NCBI GenBank assembly: GCA_945882415.1
Contig: CAMCWC010000002.1
Coordinates: forward strand, 62,001-126,000
Origin: Chthonomonas calidirosea
GTDB taxonomy: Bacteria > Armatimonadota > Fimbriimonadia > Fimbriimonadales > Fimbriimonadaceae
Direction: 5' to 3'
DNA: 64,000 nucleotides
Every line of letters starts with the position of its first letter. Position 1 is the first letter of the stretch. Below the pieces are notes generated by a model. The model was not told the origin of the DNA. It saw only the letters and a list, made by a program, of their open reading frames with translations, and ran no database searches. A program made the position numbers and the translations under genes. Positions 16,709 to 26,538 of the stretch are shown here, in pieces.

Positions 16709-18727
16709 TTGAACCCAACCCGAGAAGAATATCTTTTCTTTTCCCTTCCGGAAAAGTTGTTGCTGTACGGGCTCACTCTCCTGAGCCTGGGCATCATGGC
16801 TGCCCAAATCTGGCAGCGCGTGAAGGTTTGGCAACAAGGCAAGCCGATCGCCGAACTTCGAACCGGCTGGCGGTATTGGCTACCCACTCGAGAGGCTCTC
16901 GGCACGTGGTGGAAGAACCTGGCCACCTACGTTCTCGCCCAAAAGAAAGTCCGGGGCTCCCGGCCTAAGTCTGGTGCGCCGATGCACCTGATGATTTTCT
17001 ATGGGTTCCTCGCGCTCACTATCGCGACGACCTTGCTTGGGATCAACACCTACAGCCCGATCAAGTTCCACCAGGGCAACTACTACTTGATCTACGAAGC
17101 GACTTTTGACACGCTCGGATTGCTCCTTCTGTTCGGCCTTCTATGGGCGATCGGACGCCGCGCCATCGCGATGCGCGAAGGCAAGAAGCTCGCCCTAGAA
17201 ACGCCCTACGAAGCACAAAAGACCGACCAGCGCCGGTATCCGATCAGCGGAAACGCTTCCGACATGGCGGTTTTGTTCTTGCTTCTGGCTCTGACCTTGA
17301 ACGGCTACTGGCTCGAAGCCGCCCGAATATCCGCAGATCCGAAGCCTTGGGACAACTGGTCTTGGGTCGGCTACGCGATCAGTCAGCTCCAAGGGCCGTT
17401 TTCGCCAATCCAGTACAAGGGCGTTTACTGGTTCCACGTTGGCCTTGTGCTCACCTTCTTCGCCATCCTGCCGCAACTCCGAATCCGCCACGTGCTGTTG
17501 GCGATCTTCACCACTGCCGCGACCGACGACAAGCCGATGGGCAAGCTGGTGCCGATCTCGATGGAAGAAGTTGAGCAGACAGAGCAGATCGGGGCGAAGC
17601 TACCGAAGGACCTGAGCCGCTGGCACCTGATGTCGCTCGATGCCTGCATGGAGTGCGGCCGCTGCACCGAAGTCTGTCCCGCGTGGAACGTCGGAAAGGT
17701 GCTCAACCCGAAGCAGGTCGTCCAAGACCTACGCCAGGCGGCGACCGGCGGACTCGCCCTTGCGGAAACCATCAGCGAAGAAGCCCTTTGGCAGTGCACC
17801 ACCTGTAACGCCTGCGTTGAGGCTTGCCCCGTAAACATCCGCCACGTTGACCTCATTGTCGACGTGCGCCGAAACCTCGTCAGCGAAGGCGCGCTCAGCG
17901 GCTCGGCGGCGGTCATGCTTCGCCAAACCGCCTCCACCGGCAACGCCTGGGGCACGAATGTTTCGGAACGCGAAAAATGGATGGAAGGCTTGGACATTCC
18001 GCTTTGCCGAAACGGCGAAGAGTTTGAGTTCCTGTTTTGGGTTGGCTGTGCAGGTGCCACTGACCCTGGCGCGGTGAAGACCACCAAGGCGGTTGCGGCA
18101 CTGCTCAAGAAGGCGGGCGTCAAGTTCGCTTGCCTCGGCAAAGAGGAAGCCTGCACCGGCGATCCCGCCCGACGCGTAGGCGAGGAGTTCCTCTTCCAAG
18201 ACCAAGCCAGCAAAAACGTCGGCGTGTTCCAGCGGTATGGGGTGAAGAAGGTCGTCACCGCCTGCCCGCACTGTTTTAACTCGCTTAAGCACGAATACGG
18301 CGATTTCGGCAGCACGATGGAGGTGTTCCACCACACTCAGCTGCTTCAATCGCTGGTCCGGAAGGGCGATCTCCTCGCCGTGCCCGCGTCCTCGCGGGTG
18401 GTCTATCACGACCCTTGCTATCTAGCCCGGGTGAATGACGAAACCGAGGCCCCTCGCGAGATTGCGCCGGGAATGGCTGATCCGCAACCGTCCGGCAAAA
18501 AGACCCGCTGCTGCGGAGCCGGCGGCGGACGCATGTGGATGGACGAGCCGAACGAGCAGCGCCCCGCCAACGCCCGCGCCGATCAGCTCCTGGCCACCGG
18601 CGCCGAAACCGTCGCCCTCGGCTGCCCCTTCTGCCGAATCATGCTGGAACCCGCGGTCAAAGCCAAAGGCGGCGACCACATCCGCCTGCTCGACCTTGCG
18701 GAAATGCTGCAAGAAGCGAACGGCTAA
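16709..18727 (+). CDS. Membrane-bound heterodisulfide-reductase-like Fe-S oxidoreductase
   Basis: 672 residues. The first 270 residues hold about five transmembrane helices of the NarI/b-type cytochrome style. Two 4Fe-4S ferredoxin clusters follow: CMECGRCTEVCP from C313 and CTTCNACVEACP from C363. The last 220 residues contain two CCG (HdrB/GlpC-like) domains, including TACPHCFNSLKHEYG, YHDPCYLARVN and KTRCCGAGGGRMW. Such proteins pass electrons between a quinone pool and a soluble oxidoreductase, often in fatty-acid or lactate oxidation. The start is a TTG; no ATG or GTG is available in frame. Confidence 0.87.
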   Translation: MNPTREEYLFFSLPEKLLLYGLTLLSLGIMAAQIWQRVKVWQQGKPIAELRTGWRYWLPTREALGTWWKNLATYVLAQKKVRGSRPKSGAPMHLMIFYGFLALTIATTLLGINTYSPIKFHQGNYYLIYEATFDTLGLLLLFGLLWAIGRRAIAMREGKKLALETPYEAQKTDQRRYPISGNASDMAVLFLLLALTLNGYWLEAARISADPKPWDNWSWVGYAISQLQGPFSPIQYKGVYWFHVGLVLTFFAILPQLRIRHVLLAIFTTAATDDKPMGKLVPISMEEVEQTEQIGAKLPKDLSRWHLMSLDACMECGRCTEVCPAWNVGKVLNPKQVVQDLRQAATGGLALAETISEEALWQCTTCNACVEACPVNIRHVDLIVDVRRNLVSEGALSGSAAVMLRQTASTGNAWGTNVSEREKWMEGLDIPLCRNGEEFEFLFWVGCAGATDPGAVKTTKAVAALLKKAGVKFACLGKEEACTGDPARRVGEEFLFQDQASKNVGVFQRYGVKKVVTACPHCFNSLKHEYGDFGSTMEVFHHTQLLQSLVRKGDLLAVPASSRVVYHDPCYLARVNDETEAPREIAPGMADPQPSGKKTRCCGAGGGRMWMDEPNEQRPANARADQLLATGAETVALGCPFCRIMLEPAVKAKGGDHIRLLDLAEMLQEANG

Positions 18728-18738
18728 ACTAACCTCTC

Positions 18739-19101
18739 ATGGTCATTGGCGTCGGCATCGACTTGGTGGAAATCGCGCGCATCAAGCGAGCAATGGAGCG
18801 AAATCCGCGCTTCATTTACCGAATCCTAACCGACGCCGAGCGCGCCTACTGCCGCACCGCCTACCAAGTGGCCGGGCGTTGGGCAGCGAAAGAAGCCGTG
18901 GCTAAGGCCGTAGGGCTCAACCTTTCCTGGCAACAGGTGGAAGTTCTGCCCGACGAACTCGGCGTACCTACCGCCCGAGTGCACAGCGCTGAATTCGACC
19001 CCGCCCGACTTCGGCTAAAAATCTCCATCACCCACGAACGCACTCACGCCGCCGCCGTAGCGATCCTTGAGCGGGTTGTTCTGCACAAACCGATCTACTG
19101 A
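18739..19101 (+). CDS. acpS: Holo-[acyl-carrier-protein] synthase
   Basis: 120 residues of the AcpS phosphopantetheinyl transferase family. The Mg-binding GIDLVEIARI (D8) and the RWAAKEAVAKA motif are intact. It moves 4'-phosphopantetheine from CoA onto apo-ACP for fatty acid synthesis. It starts 11 bases after the Fe-S oxidoreductase stop, with a TAAACT hexamer eight bases before the ATG. Confidence 0.95.
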   Translation: MVIGVGIDLVEIARIKRAMERNPRFIYRILTDAERAYCRTAYQVAGRWAAKEAVAKAVGLNLSWQQVEVLPDELGVPTARVHSAEFDPARLRLKISITHERTHAAAVAILERVVLHKPIY

Positions 19102-19103
19102 AC

Positions 19104-19874
19104 CTAAGCCCAGCGACGCTTGAGTTCGTCTCGCATCCAGACGCAGACTTCGAACAGGTCGGCGACCGGCTTGCCGTCGGAGACATTGGTCCACAGGTAG
19201 TTGGGTGGGCCGAACTCGGGGTCCACGGTCAACACGGTGTCTCCGCGTTTCTCCGCCGCTTCTTTCATTCCCGACCAGATCGTCACAAACCGATCAACCG
19301 CCCACTTCCACTGCGCTACTCGCGGATCGGGAACCTGTGGACCTTCGGTGTGGCCTACTCGGGCGTGGATATGTCTTGTCCGGGAGGCGACAAGCTTTAA
19401 GCCCTCTTCGTACGACTCCAGCATGTTTCCGCAAACGCAGGTCCAGTGGCTCACGTCGGCGCAAACGTGAAGCGTCGGGAAGGCTTCCAGGAACTTGACC
19501 GTGCTGGTTGGGTCGAACAGCAAGCGTCCGCGGTGGGTCTCGATGTTGACTTCAAGACCGGAGTCGGCAGCTGCTGGCAGGAACTCTTTGAAGAACGCCG
19601 AACCTTGCTGAAAGTCCCAAAACTCCTTCCCGGCGTGAACGGTGACCTTCGTCGCCCGAACAGCCGCGCACTTGGGCAAGTCCTCTGCCAGTGTCTTCGC
19701 GTCTTCGCCGAACAGCATCGCGATGGCCGGACCGGTGTAGCCCGCTGCCCGCGCTTCCTGAATCTGACCCAGCGGGGCCTCAACGCCATCAAATCCGGCG
19801 GCTAAAACGAGAGGAATCGCCTCCTTCACCGGCATATCCATGCCCCAAAGCGCCTTGAAGTAGCTCACTTGCAT
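19104..19874 (-). CDS. Sugar phosphate isomerase/epimerase (xylose isomerase-like TIM barrel)
   Basis: 256 residues of the AP-endonuclease-2 superfamily. Barrel motifs include GFDGVEAPLG, VTVHAGKEFWDF, EVNIETHRGRLLFDP and HIHARVGHTEGPQ, which give the Glu/Asp/His metal ligands. Members of this family isomerise or epimerise sugars and inositols; the substrate cannot be told. I use the ATG at 19874 (MQVSYF) because it avoids overlap with the neighbouring kinase and has TAAACT seven bases upstream. Confidence 0.82.
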   Translation of the reverse strand: MQVSYFKALWGMDMPVKEAIPLVLAAGFDGVEAPLGQIQEARAAGYTGPAIAMLFGEDAKTLAEDLPKCAAVRATKVTVHAGKEFWDFQQGSAFFKEFLPAAADSGLEVNIETHRGRLLFDPTSTVKFLEAFPTLHVCADVSHWTCVCGNMLESYEEGLKLVASRTRHIHARVGHTEGPQVPDPRVAQWKWAVDRFVTIWSGMKEAAEKRGDTVLTVDPEFGPPNYLWTNVSDGKPVADLFEVCVWMRDELKRRWA

Positions 19875-19881
19875 GGCACGG

Positions 19882-19887
19882 AGTTTA
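19882..19887 (-). promoter_or_regulatory. -10 element, leaderless promoter of the sugar isomerase at 19874
   Basis: On the minus strand TAAACT is followed by seven bases and the ATG. The hexamer touches the stop codon of the upstream hybrid kinase gene. Confidence 0.45.
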
Positions 19888-22800
19888 GCCGAGGACAAAG
19901 TTCACGAACGGCCGCATCGCCTTCTCAAGTTCCACGTACAGAACAGGCTTCGGTACGAAGCCATCGAAGCCGGCCCCAAGGCATCGCTCTCGATCTTCGC
20001 TACTGGCCGCCGCGGTGACCGCGATAACCGGAGTCCACCGCAATTTGTCCGCATCCAGCTTTCGTAGTCGCTCCAACGCGACAAAGCCGTCCATCCCCGG
20101 CATGTGTAGATCCATGAGCACAATATCGTACTTAGACTGCTCCATCATTTCGAGCGCCTTAAAGGCGTTCGGAGCAATCTCCGTCAAAAAGCCCTTTTGA
20201 TCAAGCCACAACCGAAGAACGTCCACATTCAGAGGTTCGTCTTCTACGACTAGTACGACTGGTCGCACTAGGCTGCCATGCGCTCGAAAAGAGTCAATAT
20301 CTGAGGTTTCACTCAGGATCACGGGTAGCGAGATCCAGAACGTTGTGCCGACTCCAATCTCAGTCTCGAATCCAATTTCACCCCCCATCGCCTCAACGAG
20401 CGATTTTGAAATTGCGAGTCCAAGCCCCGTACCGCCATAGGAACGCGTCGTGGACATGTCCGCTTGGAAGAACGGCTGGAAAACCGCATCTTGAGCGTTT
20501 TCAGGAATTCCGATTCCGGTGTCCTTCACCTCAATTCGGAGCAACCCGTTGCCACTCTCGCGCGTTAGGTTCACCGTCACCCGCACGTATCCCTCCTTCG
20601 TAAACTTGACCGCATTACCAACGAGATTCGACAGCACTTGCTTGAGTCGAAAGGCGTCGCCGGTCACCGTCGCCCACGAACCAGGCGCGAGGTCCAAGTC
20701 CACGATCAGGCCTTTGCGTCGGGCGGCCCCTCGGAATAGTTCAACAGTGCTCCGCGCAACTTCTACAGGTACGAAAGGTTCTCTACGGATATCAATTCGG
20801 CCGGTCTCAATGGCACTCAAATCCAAGATTTCGTTAAGAATCACCAACAGCGACTCTCCAGACTGAATGATGATATCGGCAAATTGCTTCTGCTCCGAGT
20901 TTAATCGTGTCATTTGCAAGAGCTGACCAATTCCGAGAATGCCGTTCATGGGCGTTCGAAGCTCGTGGCTCATGTTCTGCATAAACTGCTTCTGAGCCCG
21001 TTGACCTGCTTCGGCGCGTTGCACAAGTTCTTGGGCCTGGACTAGCGATCTTTCAAGTTCACGACGTGTCTTGTTGATTTCGGTCACGTCGCGGCCAACG
21101 CAAACGGCGAGTCCAAGCTCTTTATCCAGGCGGACCGACCACATCATTTCAATCACGTCTTGCGAGGCGGTGACAATGCGGTTTTCAAAGTTTCGAACAT
21201 CAAGCCCGCGTCTTAGGGTAGCGATGGCACGTAACGTCTTCGCCCGGTCTTCGTGGACGACAAGCTGAAATGCCTCTCTTCCGATGAGCATTTCCTCGGT
21301 GTAACCCCACAGCGCAATGCTGGCCCGGCTCACCGAAAGGAATCGTCCGGCGAGATCGGTGGAGCAGATGACATCGAGCGATTGATCGCTTACCGCGTTC
21401 AAGTGTCGAATCATCTGCCGCAACTCGGCGGTCATTCGAGAGCGCTCGCGTTCCGTCTTTCGACGGTCATCGATATCTGTAAAGTAGATACTCACGCCAT
21501 CGTCGTGAGGATAAATCCGTAGCTCGAACCAGCGATCAACACTGGGCAAGAGCACCTCGAACGTCGCGAATTTACCGTTAGACACGGCATCCTCAATCCA
21601 CTTTAAGACTGGCGTTTCTGCCAATGTAGGGAGGACGTCCAGAACGTGACGTCCAATGGGATCAGCCGCACCTGCACCAAGCAAGTCCAGCGCGATATTG
21701 TTGACGTAAGTAAAGCGCCAATCGAGGTCTAAAGAGACGAGAGCATCCCGCAGGCTGTTAATCACCCGCGTCATCGTCTCTCGTGACTTCAAAAGCTCGG
21801 CTTCTTGCCGCTTCCGTTCCGTTACGTCGCGCTCGATACTGATCCAATGCGTGTACCGACCATTTGAATCTGAGACCGGCTCGATCGAAAGGTCCAGCCA
21901 AATTTCTTGCCCAGACTTGGTGTAGTTCAAAAGCTCTTGCCGAACCGGGCGCCAGTTTCTCAAGCCATCCTTGATCCGCGCAAGTGCAGCTCGATCCGTT
22001 TTAGGTCCCTGTAAGCGGCGAGGATTGTCTCCGAGAGCCTCTGCTTCCGTGTACTCGGTGATTTTTGTAAAGGCCGGGTTCACATAAATAATCCTCGGAC
22101 CAGGAGGGTCAATCGGTTCGGCCTCCGTGATGATCACGATATCAGACGTATTCTCCGAGACAAGCTGGAGCAGATGCATCTGCGCCTCGCTGGCTCGCCG
22201 CCACGTAACGTCCCTCGCGACGCAAAAGGATTGGCCGCTGATTTCATCGAAAGACGTTGCCCATTGCAGCCAGACTTCCGCGCCACTTTTGCTAACGTAA
22301 CGGTTCTCAAAAGATTGAACGATGCTTCCGTCGAGCACTCGCCCCCACTCCTGGACCGTTCGTTCTCGATCCTCTTCGAGAACGAACTCCATGAATTCTT
22401 TGCCTAACAACTCAGACCTTTGGTAGCCGAGAACGCGTTCACAAGAATCACTCACGGCCGTGAAACATCCTTGGGAGTCCACCACGAGCATTAGGTCGGG
22501 TGTGACCGCAAACATGCGATTTCCAAGACGTTCTGCCTGACGACGGGACGAAATATCTTGGATGGCACCTACCATCCGCGTTGGGTTCCCTTCGGCGTCT
22601 CGCACTACACGACCGCGGTCCTGGACCTCTAAGATTGTTCCATCGCCCCGAACCCACCGATATTCAGCATGAAAAAGGGTTTCAGAACTCTGCAAGAATC
22701 GATCCAGCTCTCGACACACACTTTCCCGGTCTTCCGGATAAATGTTCGATTTCCACCATTCTAAATTCGCCGGCAACGTTTGTCCTTCAGTTCCGAGAAC

Positions 22801-23274
22801 ACTCGATGAGTTTCCCGTCCAGTGCAAAACGCCGGTATTGATGTTCCAGTCCCAATGTGCATCGCCCGTTGCCTCGGACAGCAAAAGGCTCCGTTCGTTC
22901 AAGGCTTGCGCGAGTTCAAGTGCCCGTACTCGCTCGGTGATGTCAACTGCCATTACCAAGCGAGCCTTTCGACCGTCAAACGTCATGCCACAAGACGTGA
23001 TATGCACGTGCCGCAATTCCCCCGACTTGAGTATGTGCCTCCAGTTGCCTGTATCGGCAAATCCTCGCGGTAAATCTGCAATCGATAAATGCAATTTATA
23101 AACATCTTCTGCCGGACGAATGTCCATCAAGGTCAAGTTTAGAAACTCACTCTCCGAGTAGCCATATTGTTCGATCGCGGCTGAATTGACTTTCAAAAAT
23201 CGGAGAGTGTCAAGTGCATACACCCACATCGGCACACTGCTGTACTCAAAAAACTGAACGAACGAATTCTGCAT
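19885..23274 (-). CDS. Hybrid sensor histidine kinase with six PAS domains and a receiver
   Basis: 1129 residues with no transmembrane segment, so a soluble sensor. I count six PAS/PAC units over residues about 5-745 (the second is of the PAS_3 type with HWDWNINTG). Next come HisKA with the phospho-acceptor H770 (SHELRTPMNG), and HATPase with the N box NAVKFTKEGY, G1 DTGIGIPENAQ and G2 GGTGLGLAISKS. A receiver domain at the C-terminus has phospho-acceptor D1055 (LMDLHMPGMDG) and the K of VPKP. All catalytic residues are present. There is no adjacent response regulator, so the internal receiver or a distant phosphotransfer protein must carry the output. Confidence 0.93.
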   Translation of the reverse strand: MQNSFVQFFEYSSVPMWVYALDTLRFLKVNSAAIEQYGYSESEFLNLTLMDIRPAEDVYKLHLSIADLPRGFADTGNWRHILKSGELRHVHITSCGMTFDGRKARLVMAVDITERVRALELAQALNERSLLLSEATGDAHWDWNINTGVLHWTGNSSSVLGTEGQTLPANLEWWKSNIYPEDRESVCRELDRFLQSSETLFHAEYRWVRGDGTILEVQDRGRVVRDAEGNPTRMVGAIQDISSRRQAERLGNRMFAVTPDLMLVVDSQGCFTAVSDSCERVLGYQRSELLGKEFMEFVLEEDRERTVQEWGRVLDGSIVQSFENRYVSKSGAEVWLQWATSFDEISGQSFCVARDVTWRRASEAQMHLLQLVSENTSDIVIITEAEPIDPPGPRIIYVNPAFTKITEYTEAEALGDNPRRLQGPKTDRAALARIKDGLRNWRPVRQELLNYTKSGQEIWLDLSIEPVSDSNGRYTHWISIERDVTERKRQEAELLKSRETMTRVINSLRDALVSLDLDWRFTYVNNIALDLLGAGAADPIGRHVLDVLPTLAETPVLKWIEDAVSNGKFATFEVLLPSVDRWFELRIYPHDDGVSIYFTDIDDRRKTERERSRMTAELRQMIRHLNAVSDQSLDVICSTDLAGRFLSVSRASIALWGYTEEMLIGREAFQLVVHEDRAKTLRAIATLRRGLDVRNFENRIVTASQDVIEMMWSVRLDKELGLAVCVGRDVTEINKTRRELERSLVQAQELVQRAEAGQRAQKQFMQNMSHELRTPMNGILGIGQLLQMTRLNSEQKQFADIIIQSGESLLVILNEILDLSAIETGRIDIRREPFVPVEVARSTVELFRGAARRKGLIVDLDLAPGSWATVTGDAFRLKQVLSNLVGNAVKFTKEGYVRVTVNLTRESGNGLLRIEVKDTGIGIPENAQDAVFQPFFQADMSTTRSYGGTGLGLAISKSLVEAMGGEIGFETEIGVGTTFWISLPVILSETSDIDSFRAHGSLVRPVVLVVEDEPLNVDVLRLWLDQKGFLTEIAPNAFKALEMMEQSKYDIVLMDLHMPGMDGFVALERLRKLDADKLRWTPVIAVTAAASSEDRERCLGAGFDGFVPKPVLYVELEKAMRPFVNFVLG

Positions 23275-23424
23275 TTAGACGTGACCTCATCGGATAAAAG
23301 GTTAATGCACTACAAACCGTGCCCCTAACACCGAATATATCACGGTTCAGATTTTCGTGAATTACTATTCTGCAATCGTAATTTCCAAACGAAAAAATGA
23401 CAGAATTCGCTCTTACTGCTTGAA

Positions 23425-25635
23425 CTAAAGCAACTTTAACGTTCCAAGTTTATCGAGCGGCTCGTTGCCACTCTCGCACCGGGAACTGAGCAAACAACTT
23501 GGACAGCCGTTCTCGCAAGGGCAGAGCTGAACAAGCTGGCGCGCCATCGCACGCCAAACGTCAACGCTTTCAAACAACTTCTCCGCCAACCCGACGCCAC
23601 CCGGAACTTCGTCGTAAATGAACACCGCCGGACGGAACGAGTCATGCATCATGCTCGACCAGCTGGAGCCCAGATCTCCCCGGTCGCAGCCGGCGAGCAA
23701 AGGCGCAATTGCGAGTAGGGCATGCTCGACGCCATGGACCCCTCCGATAAACATCATGGGATCACCGTCCTCTTCCGGCGATGGTAAATCGCGGCGAACG
23801 GCAACCGTCTCAAAGGTCTGAGATGGCAAATCCAGATCGATCACATCCAAGAATTGATCACCGTCCAACATCTTTCGCCGGTAGCCGGTGACGGTCGTGG
23901 TTACCTGAACCGCGCAAAGACTCCAGGGTCCGCTTTGCTTAAAGGTCTGTTGCGGCATCACGATGCTGCTCACCACGGCCTGGGTGTAGTACGGCACCGT
24001 CGTTGGCTCTAGCCGGGCGATCTTGGCGTCGAGATCGAGCTCAGCAACTTCGAACGTCGCGCCTCGGTGGAGATAGATCGCGCCTACGTGCGCCGAGCGC
24101 AGGGCTCGCCACTCTTCCATGCTTCCCAGCTCTTCCCCACCCACCATGAGCAAAATTGTCTCTCCGCCCGCTGAACGGATGTTAACATCGAGTGCCGGAG
24201 ACTCCTCGCGGGGATAGACAAACGCTCCTTGCCGAAACTCCAACTCACCGCTTCGATCCATGCTTTCGGCAAGGTCCAATGCCTCGCCGCCAAAATGCTG
24301 CAACTCACTCATCGTGAGAGGCTTCTCGTGAGCAGCACACTTTAGGTGCGCGCTCAGGATTTTCGGATTTTCCGGATTCGCAACCGCGCTCTCGGATAGA
24401 CCCTCAATGATTCGCCCGGGATCGCGAATTAGGAATTGCTCTAGCGGCTCATCATGCGCAATGTAAATCGCCAGTCCGTCTCGAGAACCGCGCCCGGCCC
24501 GGCCGGCTTGCTGCCAAAAGCTACTGATCGAACCCGGATAGCCATTTATCAACACCGCGTCCAGCTGACCGACGTCCACGCCAAGCTCCATCGCGTTTGT
24601 GGCGCTGAGTCCGATCAGCTTGCCAGAATGGAGCCGCTTCTCGATGTCTCGCCGCTCCTTGGCGGTGTAGCCCGCCCGGTACGTTTCGATTTTGTTGGGC
24701 TTCACGCGTTCCGCGGCATAGCGCCCGACCAGCTCCGCCGAAACGCGGGTTCGGCAAAACGCCAAGGTGCGAACTTCCCGGTTCACTAAGTCGCGGAGAA
24801 TCTGAGACGTCGCGACGTTCGGGCTGAGGCGCTTCTCTGGGTTCACGTGGGGTGGATTGAAGAACACCACCGTCCGCTTTCCGCGCGGGCTGCCGTCATC
24901 ATCCACCACATCGGCCGACTGGCCGGTCAAGTTCCGAAAGTGCTCGCCTGGGTTCGCAATCGTGGCGCTTCCGGCAAGAATCTGCGGTGCACGGCGATAC
25001 CACTCGGCCAGCCGAATCGCCCTTCGCAACACATTTCCGACGTGCGAACCGAAGACGCCGCGATAGACGTGCATCTCGTCCAGCACGATAAAGCTCAGCG
25101 TTCGAAACCACTTCGACCAGTTCTCATGCGATGGCAAAATACCGAGGTGGAGCATGTCGGGGTTCGTCAGCAGAATCCGGCCGTTCTGCCGTAACCGTGC
25201 CCGGGCCGCTTTCGGCGTGTCACCGTCATAAACTCCGGCTTCTTCCGGAAAGGCGAGCAGCTCCCTAATCCGGGACAACTGGTCTTGCGCTAAGGCTTTC
25301 GTGGGATAGATCAAGATCGTCCGAGAAGCAGGCTCGGCATAGTAGCGATGCAAGACCGGCAGGAGAAACCCCAGCGTTTTGCCCGAGTTCGTCCCAGTTG
25401 CCAGCACCACGTTCCGGCCGGCCATGGCGGCGTCATAGGCTTGCGCTTGGTGAGTGTAAAGCTGGGCTTGCTGATCAACGGGAAGTTGAGCGAGGAGGGC
25501 CGCCGGCGGACGGGTTTTCGGAACCGCATACCGCGCCTCGCGCGGTAGCTTTTCGTCAACGTGGACAATCTGACCTCGAAGGTCAGGATCACTCAGAACG
25601 AAGCTCAGTAGGTCCCTCGTTATCCATATCGGCAA
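23425..25635 (-). CDS. DEAD/DEAH-box helicase with DUF1998 domain (MrfA/YprA-like)
   Basis: 736 residues. SF2 helicase motifs: ATGTNSGKTLG (80-90), IYPTKALAQDQL, DEMH with VYRGVFGSHVGN after it, GSATIANP, the helicase C motifs SATNAMELGVDVG and QQAGRAGRGSRDG. The C-terminal DUF1998 region ends in a four-cysteine zinc site (CPCENGCPSCLLSSRC). This layout is that of Bacillus MrfA/YprA, a helicase of excision repair of mitomycin damage. The start is a TTG that overlaps the tatC 3' end by 47 bases; a start further in is possible. Confidence 0.87.
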   Translation of the reverse strand: MPIWITRDLLSFVLSDPDLRGQIVHVDEKLPREARYAVPKTRPPAALLAQLPVDQQAQLYTHQAQAYDAAMAGRNVVLATGTNSGKTLGFLLPVLHRYYAEPASRTILIYPTKALAQDQLSRIRELLAFPEEAGVYDGDTPKAARARLRQNGRILLTNPDMLHLGILPSHENWSKWFRTLSFIVLDEMHVYRGVFGSHVGNVLRRAIRLAEWYRRAPQILAGSATIANPGEHFRNLTGQSADVVDDDGSPRGKRTVVFFNPPHVNPEKRLSPNVATSQILRDLVNREVRTLAFCRTRVSAELVGRYAAERVKPNKIETYRAGYTAKERRDIEKRLHSGKLIGLSATNAMELGVDVGQLDAVLINGYPGSISSFWQQAGRAGRGSRDGLAIYIAHDEPLEQFLIRDPGRIIEGLSESAVANPENPKILSAHLKCAAHEKPLTMSELQHFGGEALDLAESMDRSGELEFRQGAFVYPREESPALDVNIRSAGGETILLMVGGEELGSMEEWRALRSAHVGAIYLHRGATFEVAELDLDAKIARLEPTTVPYYTQAVVSSIVMPQQTFKQSGPWSLCAVQVTTTVTGYRRKMLDGDQFLDVIDLDLPSQTFETVAVRRDLPSPEEDGDPMMFIGGVHGVEHALLAIAPLLAGCDRGDLGSSWSSMMHDSFRPAVFIYDEVPGGVGLAEKLFESVDVWRAMARQLVQLCPCENGCPSCLLSSRCESGNEPLDKLGTLKLL

Positions 25636-26524
25636 CCTCTTCTTCGTTCAACCGATCAAGTTCGGCATCGCGCTCGCGACGCTCGCGATTCTCGAGTTCC
25701 TCTCGCTCGGCGGCCTCTTCCTCTCGCTCCTTCCGGCGCTTCTTCTGCGTGAGATTCACGAAGTAGACGCTGATGAGGAAAAGGATGACCATCGGCACGG
25801 CCATCATCGCCATGCTGAACGCGTCGCCGCTTGGTGTAATCACGGCCGAAGCGATGAAGATGAACGTCGCCGCTTGCCGCCAATACTTGATCAGAGTCTC
25901 GGCGGTAAGCAGTTCCAACATTCCGAGGGCGTAGACCACGAGCGGAAGCTGGAAGCTGATGCCAAAGGCCAGCAACATCTTAAGGACAAAGAAGACCATC
26001 TTCCCCGCTTCTTGCTTGATTTCCACATTTTGGAAATCCGCGCTGAAGCTGATGAAGAATGAGATCGCGCTCGGCAAAATCACCCAGCAGAACGCAGCAC
26101 CCATGATAAAGAGGATCAAGCTGATCGGGCCAAGCTTCTTGAACGGAACTTGCTCGCTTGGTTTCAACGCCGGCGCGATGAATCCCCACAGCTCTAGGAC
26201 TAAGAATGGGAAACTGAGTACAACGCCAAGCTGGAAACTCAATTTAACTTTGAGCAAAAACGCATCTGCGCTGTTGAAGAACGCTTCGCTATAGGTAACA
26301 CCCTTGGGTAACGACGCGCGAACCGCGCCATTGACCATATCGTTCAAAAACGTGTAGACCGATGGGAACGCAAACCAACCGATCACGGATCCGATGACAA
26401 CTAGCGTAAGCGCTCGGATGATTCGGTCTCGGAGCTCTTCTAGGTGCTCAACGAGAGTGAGACGGTATTCGTCTGGATCGCCTAGGTAAGGCTTTGGCGA
26501 CCGAGTTTTCTTGAGGAATGCCAT
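25589..26524 (-). CDS. tatC: Twin-arginine translocase subunit TatC
   Basis: 311 residues with six predicted helices and the N-terminal HLEELRDRIIRAL motif of TatC, the receptor for twin-arginine signal peptides. The C-terminal 55 residues after the last helix are extremely charged (KKRRKEREEEAAEREELEN and on), longer than in typical TatC proteins of about 250 residues. TatA/B genes are not in the window. An AGAGG Shine-Dalgarno is present before the ATG, and a strong hairpin sits just upstream of it. Confidence 0.93.
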   Translation of the reverse strand: MAFLKKTRSPKPYLGDPDEYRLTLVEHLEELRDRIIRALTLVVIGSVIGWFAFPSVYTFLNDMVNGAVRASLPKGVTYSEAFFNSADAFLLKVKLSFQLGVVLSFPFLVLELWGFIAPALKPSEQVPFKKLGPISLILFIMGAAFCWVILPSAISFFISFSADFQNVEIKQEAGKMVFFVLKMLLAFGISFQLPLVVYALGMLELLTAETLIKYWRQAATFIFIASAVITPSGDAFSMAMMAVPMVILFLISVYFVNLTQKKRRKEREEEAAEREELENRERRERDAELDRLNEEEVADMDNEGPTELRSE

Positions 26525-26538
26525 AAAGCCGTTCCTCT

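Noticed and set aside
23275-23424. Search for a tRNA, small RNA or terminator in one of the two largest gaps
   Set aside because: I see no cloverleaf and no strong hairpin with a T-run. AT-rich words here are probably the upstream region of the hybrid kinase gene, but no promoter is clear.
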